A DNA stretch of 54,115 bases from Clostridium sp. CAG:568 (GTDB taxonomy: Bacteria > Bacillota_I > Bacilli_A > RFN20 > CAG-288). Positions 34,340-43,095 of this stretch are shown here, piece by piece. Numbering within the stretch: the first letter of the stretch is position 1; each line of letters starts with the position of its first letter. The stretch lies in the NCBI GenBank assembly GCA_000434395.1, contig FR878794.1, positions 1 through 54,115 on the forward strand. Direction: 5' to 3'. A program made the translations under genes and the position numbers. The notes beneath the pieces were generated by a model. That model was given only the letters and a program-made list of their open reading frames with translations. It had not been told where the DNA came from and made no database searches.

Positions 34340-36973
34340 ATGAAAAATTTCTTCAAAATTTGTTTGGGATTTATATTACTCTCAACTCAGTTTAATTTTA
34401 AATTACCTGATGTTAATCCCCCTGTAAATTCTATTCAATCCAAAAGACAAGTCAAAGATGTTTCTCAAGTTGACAACTTTAAAGTGGAAATATCAAAAAG
34501 AGATAACATTAATGATTTTATAAGTACTTACAACTTTTATACTTCTAATGATATTGCTTCAAATTTAATTGTTGCAGATGCTTTAAATAAAGATAATTAT
34601 ATAGATGGAATTTATGAATTTAAATTAATTTCAAACAATGTTTTTTATGACTACTTGAATTTCAATTCGTTATATAGCGAAAAATATGTTGTCGAAATAA
34701 TTAGAACAGATTCATCAACTAATCTTATTAAAGAATTTTATATACCAAATGATAATGAAGTGAATAAAATTATTGAAAAGTCCCTAAGGATTAATAACAA
34801 TGATTCAGTTTTCAGCAATTTAATTACCAGCATTAATATTGAAAACTCATACAAATCTTCATTACCATCTATAGTTCCTCTCAACACAATATCGTACACC
34901 GAGGATGTTAACAATCAAAACATATTAGACCATTTTTTAAGTACCCAAAGTATAGATACCCCTGAACTTGTTATGACGAGTCAAAACACGTATAAAAAAG
35001 TTGTCGATCATCAAATAGTTAATTTGATTTCAAGAAACAAATTCACCAATGTTGGTACCTATACAAGAAGTGGAACTGAGTGGGGATTTTTTCTAAAAAC
35101 ATATAATGATTATGGTAGCAATATGATTTCCAGTCTACTTATATATGACATTAATAACTTAAAATTTAGTACAAAGGAATTTGACATCGTTAGTATCAAA
35201 ACCGTTTATACAATGAATTTTAAATACGATTCCGCTTTAAATGTTGTATACAGAGATTCCCCTAATAACTATTGTATTGGAAACCCTCAATATAAAGCTT
35301 CTATTCAGTATATAACCTTAAATGACAATAAAAATAATTTCACTATACCTAATAGCATTGAAAATGATCATGGATATTGCTTTAGTTCATATGAAGCTGC
35401 ACTTATAGGAGTTGGTAAGAGTTTCAGCCAAAGTTATGTTGATTCTTTATCAAACATTCTTATAAAAGCTGGAAGTATAGCCTTAGCTGCTGCTACACAA
35501 AATTGGTCATTATCCAGTCAAATAGTTGCTGGATTGGCTTATGACTGGATTACTAATTCAGTCGTCAATTATATTATGCAGTCAGCTGAAAATAATTCAG
35601 CCGAGCAAAAAGAAATTGACGATTACAAAGCAAAAGGAAAATATGTGAAAAAATATCATAAAATTTTTCCTGCATCCAACTTTGGAACGATGAAAAGAAC
35701 TAATCAGTTTTATAAAACTCTTTTACTAAGTTCTCCTTATCAAAACGAATCGGAAATAGAAAATAACAGAAATAATCCAATGTTATTTAAGAATAATCAG
35801 GATTCTATAAATTATTCGTTTAATCTAATGTCAGAAGGAGACTCGAGCGATAAATATACTTTTTTACTAAATCATTATTTCAAATTAGACATTTTCAACG
35901 ATAACACATGGTTATTTAATCAAAACCCGGAATTTCTTAAGCAAATTGAATTTAGCTGGTCTTATGCATATGGATACGACATAAATAGTGATATCACAAT
36001 AACCAACGGACAAGAACAAAATATACTTTTTGGCAAAAACGGTCAGCAAATCGAATTCACTCCAAAATATGATGGTGTTTATGATGCTCTACTATACGAT
36101 ATGCCGGCAAAAACAACATTATCACTAGAAAACACATCAATATGTTCAGGTGATATGAATAAAGATGAACCTTTATTAAGCGATAGATCATTTCCAACAA
36201 TAAATGTGATTAAAATAAATCAGTACTTCCACAAGAATCAAAAGTATATCTTTAAAATATTAGGCTCTAAGGATACTACAGGATTTGCTCACTTTAGAAT
36301 GATTAAAAGTAGTAATTCTTCGCTAAAAACAGGTTCCAATAATTATGGTACAAACTACATAAGCAAAGCTATCAGTAATCCTGGTTTTACTATGGATACG
36401 GAACTTGTCCCACAGTCTGATGGTCTATATACAATAAATGTAATATCTTCAACAAACGCTTATACAACAGATACATATTTCGAATTATTAAATTCAGATT
36501 TCAAGCCAGTTTTTAAAGACGATGATGGATGGGGTGGAAGAGTTGCTGGAGCAAGGTTTAATCTCAAAAAAAATCAACGTTATTATATTGTCAGTAGAAA
36601 ATATATAGAATCCGAATCAAGCGAATATAATGTTTCTATATTCAAGCAATCATACCTTCCTGACACATCGCAAAATAGTTTGTTCTTCTTTAAAGAAATT
36701 GGTCCAAATGTTTATTCGGAAGATATATTAATTTCTTTTAGGACAAATAGAACTCTTAGATTTACTGCAAATTATGGGAATATCACATCTGGTGTACAAA
36801 AAAATATTTGGCTGAACATTTATGATGCTAATATGTCATTATTATTTAATGGAGGCGATATATTATCAAGGTCAGCAAGTTACACATTTGATCTAGATAA
36901 GCTATATATCCTAAGGATATCAGTCCCTATCTCAAATACTGGTGGTGTTTCTTTATCTGTAGAAAACTTGTGA
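34340..36973 (+). CDS. Large secreted protein with PPC-like repeats, unknown function
   Basis: An 877-aa exported protein with signal peptide FFKICLGFILLSTQF and no lipobox or LPxTG sorting signal. The N-terminal half is Asn/Ser-rich with no family I know. At about 372-415 is an amphipathic, Ala/Ile-rich stretch (IKAGSIALAAATQNWSLSSQ) that could insert into a membrane. The C-terminal 300 residues form two or three beta units like bacterial pre-peptidase C-terminal (PPC) domains; the second has the typical DDDGWGGRVAGARFNL turn (about 726). AAAGGAGG ribosome-binding site. It ends 10 bases before the ABC-FtsX gene, so the two are one operon. Base composition is far more A+T-rich than that of neighbours. 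Confidence 0.75.
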   Translation: MKNFFKICLGFILLSTQFNFKLPDVNPPVNSIQSKRQVKDVSQVDNFKVEISKRDNINDFISTYNFYTSNDIASNLIVADALNKDNYIDGIYEFKLISNNVFYDYLNFNSLYSEKYVVEIIRTDSSTNLIKEFYIPNDNEVNKIIEKSLRINNNDSVFSNLITSINIENSYKSSLPSIVPLNTISYTEDVNNQNILDHFLSTQSIDTPELVMTSQNTYKKVVDHQIVNLISRNKFTNVGTYTRSGTEWGFFLKTYNDYGSNMISSLLIYDINNLKFSTKEFDIVSIKTVYTMNFKYDSALNVVYRDSPNNYCIGNPQYKASIQYITLNDNKNNFTIPNSIENDHGYCFSSYEAALIGVGKSFSQSYVDSLSNILIKAGSIALAAATQNWSLSSQIVAGLAYDWITNSVVNYIMQSAENNSAEQKEIDDYKAKGKYVKKYHKIFPASNFGTMKRTNQFYKTLLLSSPYQNESEIENNRNNPMLFKNNQDSINYSFNLMSEGDSSDKYTFLLNHYFKLDIFNDNTWLFNQNPEFLKQIEFSWSYAYGYDINSDITITNGQEQNILFGKNGQQIEFTPKYDGVYDALLYDMPAKTTLSLENTSICSGDMNKDEPLLSDRSFPTINVIKINQYFHKNQKYIFKILGSKDTTGFAHFRMIKSSNSSLKTGSNNYGTNYISKAISNPGFTMDTELVPQSDGLYTINVISSTNAYTTDTYFELLNSDFKPVFKDDDGWGGRVAGARFNLKKNQRYYIVSRKYIESESSEYNVSIFKQSYLPDTSQNSLFFFKEIGPNVYSEDILISFRTNRTLRFTANYGNITSGVQKNIWLNIYDANMSLLFNGGDILSRSASYTFDLDKLYILRISVPISNTGGVSLSVENL

Positions 36974-36983
36974 GGTAATCAAA

Positions 36984-39020
36984 ATGATAAATATTATTAA
37001 TCTTTCATATAAAGAAAATGGTACTCTAAATGATGCTTATTATTTAAAAGAAATCAATTTAAACTTACCTTCATGTGGCTTAGTCATTTTTACTTCTGAT
37101 GATAAGAAATCATATTTATCTTTTATAAAGATATTAGTTGGATTATATCCTGCAACAAAAGAATCAAAGATAATTATTGATAGTGAAGATTTCACTAAGT
37201 TAAAAGGAGAAGCTAAACTTAGTTATATCAATACTAATATCGGATTCATCTCAGAAAATAGCCTCCTAAACCCAGACTTAACTGTTATAGATTCAATAAA
37301 ACTTAACTCATTTTTGTCAAAAGAAGAGATTGATTCCACCTTAGAGAAATTAAACTTATCATTAATTAAAAATAAAAAGATATCTAAGATAACTGATGAA
37401 GAAAAAGAATGTGTATGCATAGCACAAGCTATTTCAAAGAATCCAAATATATTATTAGTAGAACCTACAATAACAAAAAATACCCGATATTTAAATTTAT
37501 TAAAAGATTATTCATACAATCATCTTGTGCTTATATTTAGTGAAGACAAATCAACATTTAACGATGAAACAATTTCTTTTATTGAATTTAAAAATGGACA
37601 GCTGTTTAATTCTTCTATTAAAAACAACGAAGGAAAAATATTTAAAAGAGAAAAGAAATCAAACAAACTCAATTTTATCAGTACGATAAAATTAACTTTA
37701 TCTTATTTAAAAAGAAATATTATTCAAACTGTTATTACGTTACTGTTATTTATAACTGGATTAACCTTATATGGAATGAGCGATACTTTCTTAAGCTTTA
37801 ATTACAATAAGGAATTAACAAGCTATACGTTGAATCACTCTACAGGAAATGCATTATCAATAAAATATCCATCCATCTTCGATGAATATAATTTCATAAA
37901 TTCTTCAGATGTCAATCTTATAAATGAGGAAACTGGTGTTAATTTTACGAGAGTATTAGAAGATAGTTCATATATTCCTACTCTATCTCACAATTATTTA
38001 GGTATTAATTATCTAGGACCTGGATATCTAGATGATTTAGATGTTATAGGTTCAATTACTTCAACAAATCTAAGTGATTTTCCAAGCACATTTTCAATAA
38101 TGGCTGGTGATTTTCCAAAAGAAGACAATGATGTTATGATTACAGATCTCCAATATTATATTTTTAAAAATTGTGGTTATCAAAGAATAACAAAGGAAAA
38201 CAACTCTTTCAAAATAACTGATCAAATTGAGCCAGAAAACATAACTCCTGATTCCCTTATTGGAAAATATGTCAATGGTGGAGAAAATTCCAGTCACGAA
38301 AGCAGCTTCTTTAAAATATGTGGGATACTAAATACAGGATTTGATTCTGAAAAAGTTAAAGAAATAATTAATAACTACGATAGTAAAACATTTTTAGATA
38401 CTTTAGAAGGAAAAAAATATTCCTATTACTGCTTAAGTATCGTATCTTCAAACTATTTCAATAAAATCAATGAATCTTCGAAATGTAGATGGGTTATCGC
38501 ACCAGCCACCAAAGATGAGACAGTAATTAACAACATCATTAAATATCTATCGAAACAAAAGAGAAATGAAGCATTTTATAAATATAGAATAACAAATGAA
38601 TATAGTGCCTTATTATCTATAGCAAAACAAGATGCAAATAAAGAAATGAATCTCTATCTCAAATGGTCAATTCCTTTATTGATATTATCCATAGCATCGT
38701 TTATTTGGCTTCTTTATTCAATGACTAAGAAACAATTTGCTGACTCAATCAAATTGAAAGAACTAGGTTATAGCAAAAAAGAAATACTTAAGCCTATTTT
38801 ATGTGGAACTATCTTTATTCTCTTAATCAGTCTAATAATCTCCATTGCTTTTGTCTTTATATTTAAAATTCCTCAATTTCCTGAATGGTTTGATAGCTAT
38901 AATCATACTATCGGTTTCTATAAGCCAAATATAAGACAAGTTGGAACTATGTTAGGCGTAGGTCTTCTGACATATCTGTTGTCATTAATTCCAACATTTT
39001 ATAACTACAAAAACAAATAA
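36984..39020 (+). CDS. ABC-FtsX fusion with a degenerate (pseudo-) ATPase domain
   Basis: Residues 1-205 follow the ABC fold of MacB/LolD-type exporters step by step (INLNLPSCGLVIF, IGFIS, LTVIDSI, AQAISKNPNILLVEPT). Every ATPase motif is lost: Walker A reads FTSDDKKSYL (36-45), the Q-loop Gln is Glu91, the signature is ITDEE (136-140), Walker B is LLVEPT without its Asp, and the switch His is Glu187. A membrane span (about 246-266), a 300-residue outside domain, and three C-terminal spans (about 565-590, 605-632, 650-672) form an FtsX-type permease. Being downstream of the large secreted protein, it probably works with it. ATP-driven transport by this chain alone is unlikely. Confidence 0.85.
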   Translation: MINIINLSYKENGTLNDAYYLKEINLNLPSCGLVIFTSDDKKSYLSFIKILVGLYPATKESKIIIDSEDFTKLKGEAKLSYINTNIGFISENSLLNPDLTVIDSIKLNSFLSKEEIDSTLEKLNLSLIKNKKISKITDEEKECVCIAQAISKNPNILLVEPTITKNTRYLNLLKDYSYNHLVLIFSEDKSTFNDETISFIEFKNGQLFNSSIKNNEGKIFKREKKSNKLNFISTIKLTLSYLKRNIIQTVITLLLFITGLTLYGMSDTFLSFNYNKELTSYTLNHSTGNALSIKYPSIFDEYNFINSSDVNLINEETGVNFTRVLEDSSYIPTLSHNYLGINYLGPGYLDDLDVIGSITSTNLSDFPSTFSIMAGDFPKEDNDVMITDLQYYIFKNCGYQRITKENNSFKITDQIEPENITPDSLIGKYVNGGENSSHESSFFKICGILNTGFDSEKVKEIINNYDSKTFLDTLEGKKYSYYCLSIVSSNYFNKINESSKCRWVIAPATKDETVINNIIKYLSKQKRNEAFYKYRITNEYSALLSIAKQDANKEMNLYLKWSIPLLILSIASFIWLLYSMTKKQFADSIKLKELGYSKKEILKPILCGTIFILLISLIISIAFVFIFKIPQFPEWFDSYNHTIGFYKPNIRQVGTMLGVGLLTYLLSLIPTFYNYKNK

Positions 39021-39022
39021 CA

Positions 39023-39046
39023 AAAAGCTGGCAGTTGCCAGCTTTT
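39023..39046. terminator. Terminator of the secreted-protein/ABC-FtsX operon
   Basis: AAAAGCTGGCA (39023-39033) pairs perfectly with TGCCAGCTTTT (39036-39046) across a 2-base loop, two bases after the stop codon. The tight loop could open to four bases. Confidence 0.85.
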
Positions 39047-39236
39047 CATATTTTATAAATCCAACAAAATAGTTAACAAAATTTTTTTCGAAAACTAAAG
39101 AGCAAACTAAATATATCGTTGAGTCCCACTGATTTTATTATTTAATCGAGCAGTATTTTCAATTAGCATATTTATTTTTTTCTTTCAATTCATTGTCCCA
39201 TGTTCGCATAGCATCGATCACAGGCTTTAATGAGAT

Positions 39237-39995
39237 TTATTTAGGAACATATGTTCCTATTCCTTCATCGTATCTATATGAATCTCCACAATCCCATAAA
39301 TCAAAAGCCAATTTATATGCATCTATAGATTCATCCTTGAAAGTTCCTTCCAAATCGACAGTTCCATTGGTGATCAACATAAAACCAGTTTGATAACCAA
39401 TGTTTTCATTTGAATATAGCAAGGCCATTTTTATATTTGGATGAAGCTTTGATAATTTAATTATCAAAGGTATTGGTGGATTCCAAGCTGTATCGAACAT
39501 CAAATAATTAAACCCTATTTTAGTATTATATGAATTCCATTTAGTTCCCCACTTGTCGACACACCAATCGTACCAATTCATATATTGATAATCTTTATAA
39601 TTTTGAATCATCTTTCTACCTAGTTCTTCTACTTCATTTATATTATCTTTATATTTAGTTATTATTGCTTTTATTTCATTTTGATCTATTAAAAAATCAT
39701 CGAAAAAACATCTAGTTTTCTTCAAATTGTCTATCAACGATGAATACTCATCTATAATCCATTTGTCTTTCTTCTCTCCATATTCTTTAAATGATGGATT
39801 TATCTTAGCTAAATATAATTTCAATCCATCATAACTTTTTGAACTGATTTCAATCTCTAATTCTTTAGGAAGTTTTATCACAGTATTAAAATCAAAATAT
39901 ATATTATTAAATTCATCATATTTGCAATGATACTTTTGTAATTCACTTATGAATGTATTAGATACTATCAATTTATTTCTAATCCAATTTGGCAT
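39237..39995 (-). CDS. YubB-like (DUF1281-type) ferredoxin-like domain protein
   Basis: Protein of 252 aa starting MPNWIRNKLIVSN, with a central WYDWCVDKWGTKWNSYN and DTAWNPPIPLIIKLSKLHPN blocks. These are characteristic of the YubB / Api92 ferredoxin-like group found on plasmids, ICEs and phages; the biochemical role is unknown. It is the last of three small minus-strand genes with a mobile-element flavour. I assign the family from memory of these motifs, not a search. Confidence 0.7.
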   Translation of the reverse strand: MPNWIRNKLIVSNTFISELQKYHCKYDEFNNIYFDFNTVIKLPKELEIEISSKSYDGLKLYLAKINPSFKEYGEKKDKWIIDEYSSLIDNLKKTRCFFDDFLIDQNEIKAIITKYKDNINEVEELGRKMIQNYKDYQYMNWYDWCVDKWGTKWNSYNTKIGFNYLMFDTAWNPPIPLIIKLSKLHPNIKMALLYSNENIGYQTGFMLITNGTVDLEGTFKDESIDAYKLAFDLWDCGDSYRYDEGIGTYVPK

Positions 39996-40012
39996 ACATA
40001 ATTCTCCTAATA

Positions 40013-40438
40013 TTAATTCAAATATTCATTTGCCGGATCTAAATACAACTCTCTAGATTGATATGAGATGTCATTATAAAATTTCCTATCATATACAATG
40101 CTTTCTTCAAATGAAATTCCTGTTTCTATTGCTTTAATTACAATTCTTTCTACCTCATATTTGTCTATTGCTTCTTTTAATGTTAAACAATTTTTATTTT
40201 TACCATTTTCTTCTTTCATCATACATGAATAAATACTCCAAGCACTTTCAAATTCAATTTTTAATAATGCCGTATCATTTTTTATTTCTTTGTCTTTACT
40301 AATGATAAATGTCCTACTAAAAAATTCTTTTTTATTCTTATCTATTTCAGCGTCACCAGCTAAAAACAAATCTAGGAATTTATCGGCATTTTTTGTCGGT
40401 AAAAACACTGCCATAGATGCTTCAGACCAATTTGGCAT
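40013..40438 (-). CDS. Small MPNW-type accessory protein, unknown function
   Basis: A 141-aa protein beginning MPNWSEASMAVFLPTKNADK, the same MPNW opening as the next gene, followed by a short alpha-beta region with FESAWSIYS resembling the DTAWxPP block. It may be a divergent or shortened member of the same ferredoxin-like group. It starts one base before the end of the DUF3846 gene, so all three genes are one unit. Confidence 0.55.
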   Translation of the reverse strand: MPNWSEASMAVFLPTKNADKFLDLFLAGDAEIDKNKKEFFSRTFIISKDKEIKNDTALLKIEFESAWSIYSCMMKEENGKNKNCLTLKEAIDKYEVERIVIKAIETGISFEESIVYDRKFYNDISYQSRELYLDPANEYLN

Positions 40439-40439
40439 A

Positions 40440-40868
40440 TTATTCTTTTCCTTCCATCATTTCTCGTATGTATTTATTAAAAGATCCTACAGATCTTGAA
40501 TAGGCATATGCTGATTCCAATGCCATATTAAATAACATATTGTCATTACAATACTGTATAACCTTTTTAACTTGCTCTTCAGTTAAGCTTATAGTATCAC
40601 CAGTTTGAGAATCGACACCTGCAAAAATAATTGGTCCACAAATAACTCCATAGTTTTCTGGAGTTACTATATTAGGTCTCATACCATTCATTAGAAATTC
40701 ATCATTAAAAATAATATCAACCCCATCAATAGGACAAGGTGCAATATCTATCAGACCTTCACAAAATTCAGATAATTCTTTATATGTGTTTTTTATCCTT
40801 CTTACTTCAACCTTTTCATCAGGTAGTTTCATAACTACTGTAATAATTTCTTCTTTTTTCATCATCAT
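40440..40868 (-). CDS. DUF3846-type protein
   Basis: A 142-aa protein with the layout of DUF3846: a first strand-helix part (VRRIKNTYKELSEFCEGLID), then VDIIFNDEFLMNGMRPNIV, then YGVICGPIIFAGVDSQTGDT followed by SLTEEQVKKVIQY. These proteins occur on conjugative elements and plasmids in gut Firmicutes; function unknown. Two Met codons precede (MMMKK); the exact start is uncertain by two residues. Confidence 0.7.
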   Translation of the reverse strand: MMMKKEEIITVVMKLPDEKVEVRRIKNTYKELSEFCEGLIDIAPCPIDGVDIIFNDEFLMNGMRPNIVTPENYGVICGPIIFAGVDSQTGDTISLTEEQVKKVIQYCNDNMLFNMALESAYAYSRSVGSFNKYIREMMEGKE

Positions 40869-40955
40869 TTCCTTTCTATATGTAGGATTTCTTCCTCCAT
40901 CTAAAAAGTGGACTCAAATCTTCTTTTTTTGTCTTATAAAACTCGGTATTGATTT

Positions 40956-41156
40956 TTGTTAAGAAAATTACAATTTAATAATCATGTGATACAAATTTTG
41001 CATCTTTTTATGGTTGTAAAAGGTGGTAAATACCATGGATACAATCCTGGAAATGCCATTTCAGAAGGAGGTGTAAATTTAGTGCCAGATGGATATCAAG
41101 TGACATCAGAAACAAGTGGAAGCGATACTTATTATTCAGTATCTAAAGTTCAATAG
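40956..41156 (+). pseudogene. Fragment of a surface or secreted protein 3' end
   Basis: A 66-codon frame whose last 45 residues (KYHGYNPGNAISEGGVNLVP, then DGYQVTSETSGSDTYYSVS) read like the C-terminal domain of a secreted repeat protein. The first part (LQFNNHVIQILHLF) does not, and no ribosome-binding site precedes the TTG start. A strong terminator follows at 41207. I read this as the 3' tail of a gene whose body has been lost. Confidence 0.4.
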
Positions 41157-41206
41157 ATTTAATAAAACTTTTCCAATTCGAATATACAAAGCAACGTTTT
41201 TTAAAC

Positions 41207-41248
41207 AAGCCGAATTCCCCCCACTACAAAAAGGGGAACGGCTTTTTT
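41207..41248 (+). terminator. Intrinsic terminator after the gene fragment
   Basis: AAGCCG and TTCCCC (41207-41220) pair with GGGGAA and CGGCTT (41233-41244) with one bulged base, then T6. Its presence supports a former plus-strand gene ending at 41156. Confidence 0.85.
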
Positions 41249-41413
41249 GTTGTAAATGTTATGGCAAAACATCCGTGAATTATCATTAAATCATAAAATA
41301 TATATTTATATTTGTACAAAATTAGCTGACCACTTTATACATTTAATTGAACATCAATAATTATCATTTATTATCATCAATTACAAAGTCAAATTGATCA
41401 ATATTTATGCTAT

Positions 41414-41473
41414 AGCCTCTCCATAGATTAGAGTTTCAATCATACATTATCGATTCTAATGAAGAGGCTTTTC
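41414..41473 (+). terminator. Long hairpin, terminator-like
   Basis: AGCCTCT (41414-41420) and ATTAGA (41427-41432) pair with TCTAAT (41455-41460) and AGAGGCT (41463-41469), followed by TTTTC. The rest of the gap 41157-41604 is A+T-rich with no gene I can support. Confidence 0.5.
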
Positions 41474-41563
41474 AATTGTTTAGAATAGTGTTGTTTACCC
41501 ATAAATTTGAACTGATTAAGGTACTTTTTTCATCTTATCATATTATCTTATAAAATTTTATAT

Positions 41564-41591
41564 TAAAAAACTCCAAGCTTTTACTTGGAGT
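41564..41591 (-). terminator. Intrinsic terminator after tRNA-Leu
   Basis: ACTCCAAG/CTTGGAGT (41570-41577 with 41584-41591) around a 6-base loop leads into T6 on the minus strand, 13 bases after the tRNA 3' end. Confidence 0.9.
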
Positions 41592-41604
41592 GAAATAATC
41601 TTTG

Positions 41605-41690
41605 TGGTGGCCTCTATCGGACTTGAACCGATATGCTTTAGGGGCACCTGATTTTGAGTCAGGCTTGTATACCAATTTCAACAAGAGGCC
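41605..41690 (-). tRNA. tRNA-Leu(CAA)
   Basis: Class II cloverleaf of 86 bases on the minus strand: acceptor GGCCTCT/AGAGGCC, anticodon stem CCTGA/TCAGG with loop CTCAAAA (anticodon CAA), long variable arm TGCCCCTAAAGCA, T stem ATCGG/CCGAT, discriminator A and encoded CCA. It lies 73 bases after rnc on the same strand and may share its transcript. Confidence 0.95.
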
Positions 41691-41763
41691 AAGGGAAATT
41701 ATATCATAACTAATAATAATTTCCACTATTATTTTTGTTTTTCTATAAATTCTTCTCAGTTTT

Positions 41764-42837
41764 CTACTTGATAATACCTTCTTCTATCAATTTATTGATC
41801 ATTGCTAGAGACAATTTCCTCTTTCCTTCTCTTTGAGAAGCAAAATCACCATAGAAATAAGGCTCAAAATCAGGAATTGATAACTTTACATGCCAATATG
41901 GTTTTCCATTTTGATCATGCTTTTCTTCGAATTCATATAAAGGTTTCTTTATCACACCTTTTTGATAGAAAATATTTAGAACTTGAACCGCACTATCTTC
42001 TGATACTTCACTCTTTTCTTTAGCTTCTTCAGTCTTTTCTTCACCTATCTTATTCATCTTGATATAATCGAGAATAATCTTAGATACTTTCATTCTAGCC
42101 CCGGCTTTGCTTTGACCTTGAGCTTTGAAGGTCTTATTAAACATATTGACGTAACAGCTATATTTATATCCACTCAAAAGTTCACTAAATCCAGCTATTC
42201 CACCAGTCATAAGCATTTCTTCAGGGGATAATTCACAAAATTTAAATTCGAGTGGAACCTTATGTTTGAGGCACCAGTCCTGTAACTGTGAACAGTAATT
42301 GAAATCTTGATCATATCCTTGATTCAAATAAGACACAGGATCAAGCATCTTGTATACAAGATTTCTAAGAATTGTCGAATTCCATCTACAATCGATAGCA
42401 GCAGCTCCTAATATAGCTTCAAATAAATCTTCTAAGACTGAGGGATCATTTTGTGCGTTGTTTTGAATATCTCCATTACCCATGACCAAATACTTAGATA
42501 AATCAAGGATTGCCATTCTCTTTGCAAGCATCTCTTTATCGACTAAATTCTTTTTAATATTAGTCAATTTTCCTTCGTCAAACTTCGAATGGAATTGATG
42601 GCTTTGCGTGAAACTTCCATACCATTCTGGAGTAGACATAGACCAAACAATAACATAATCCAATACTTTGTCGCCTAGGAATTCTAATACTTCGTTGTTT
42701 TCAACTCCGGGATGCTCTATAGAATAAGATTTTCTGATAAATGCTTGTTCCAAGAGATAAGGATTGTTGAAAGTATATCCTATAGTCTCACAAATGTCTT
42801 TAAACTTCTCATTGTCAATAAAAATTGGTTGTGCCAT
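41764..42837 (-). CDS. rnc: RNase III with two dsRNA-binding domains
   Basis: Cuts double-stranded RNA, as in rRNA maturation and mRNA control. Catalytic residues match RNase III: Glu49, Glu52 and Asp56 in NNEVLEFLGDKVLDY, and Asp137 and Glu140 in VLEDLFEAILGA. Usual bacterial RNase III is about 230 aa with one dsRBD. Here the first dsRBD (about 178-258, ending KAGARMKVSKIILDYI) is followed by an acidic linker (GEEKTEEAKEKSEVSEDS) and a second dsRBD-like unit (about 283-355, KKPLYEFEEKHDQNGKPYWH...REGKRKLSLAMINKL), total 357 aa. The catalytic domain also has an insertion (about 70-95). RBS GAAAGGAAA upstream. The long leader is described separately. Confidence 0.88.
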   Translation of the reverse strand: MAQPIFIDNEKFKDICETIGYTFNNPYLLEQAFIRKSYSIEHPGVENNEVLEFLGDKVLDYVIVWSMSTPEWYGSFTQSHQFHSKFDEGKLTNIKKNLVDKEMLAKRMAILDLSKYLVMGNGDIQNNAQNDPSVLEDLFEAILGAAAIDCRWNSTILRNLVYKMLDPVSYLNQGYDQDFNYCSQLQDWCLKHKVPLEFKFCELSPEEMLMTGGIAGFSELLSGYKYSCYVNMFNKTFKAQGQSKAGARMKVSKIILDYIKMNKIGEEKTEEAKEKSEVSEDSAVQVLNIFYQKGVIKKPLYEFEEKHDQNGKPYWHVKLSIPDFEPYFYGDFASQREGKRKLSLAMINKLIEEGIIK

Positions 42838-43000
42838 AAAGTTAATTTCCTTTCAATTATTTGCTAGTTCAGAAAATACTCCATAGAGTTCAAATAAATT
42901 AATTAAGGATCTTAGATCGTCCTTTTCCTATATCAGGCATCGTCATGTATGATTAAGGATCAGATGTTCTATGAACAATACTTAATTTTCCGAACCAACG
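42838..43000 (-). promoter_or_regulatory. Foldable 5' leader of rnc
   Basis: About 160 bases lie between the inferred transcript start and the rnc ATG. In minus-strand sense, GGTTCGGAAAAT near the 5' end pairs with ATTTTCTGAACT near the 3' end over 12 bp with two G-U pairs. Inside this closing stem are small hairpins (GTTC-ATA-GAAC, ACTC-TATG-GAGT, GATC-TAA-GATC) and two copies of GATCCTTAAT. This resembles a multibranch RNA that RNase III could cut in its own message, as known for the E. coli rnc leader; that role is inference. Confidence 0.45.
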
Positions 43001-43005
43001 ATTTA

Positions 43006-43033
43006 ATTATATTACTTTAGAAATCAAAGTCAA
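43006..43033 (-). promoter_or_regulatory. Sigma-A promoter of rnc
   Basis: Minus-strand TTGACT (43028-43033), a 16-base spacer and TATAAT (43006-43011). The -35 box overlaps the base of the preceding gene's terminator hairpin by one base. Confidence 0.75.
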
Positions 43034-43055
43034 GCACTCTAAGACTTAGAGTGCT
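43033..43055 (-). terminator. Hairpin ending the GT8 gene
   Basis: AGCACTCTAA (43033-43042) pairs perfectly with TTAGAGTGCT (43046-43055). The minus-strand T-tract is poor because the -35 box of rnc follows directly, so termination may be partial and rnc may receive read-through. Confidence 0.65.
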
Positions 43056-43095
43056 AATTTTATTTAAAGCATGTTTAAAACCTAATCTTAGAAAT

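Noticed and set aside
41414..41475. att site copied from tRNA-Leu
   Set aside because: Only GCCTCT is shared with the tRNA acceptor; the rest does not match, and the stretch is better read as a hairpin.
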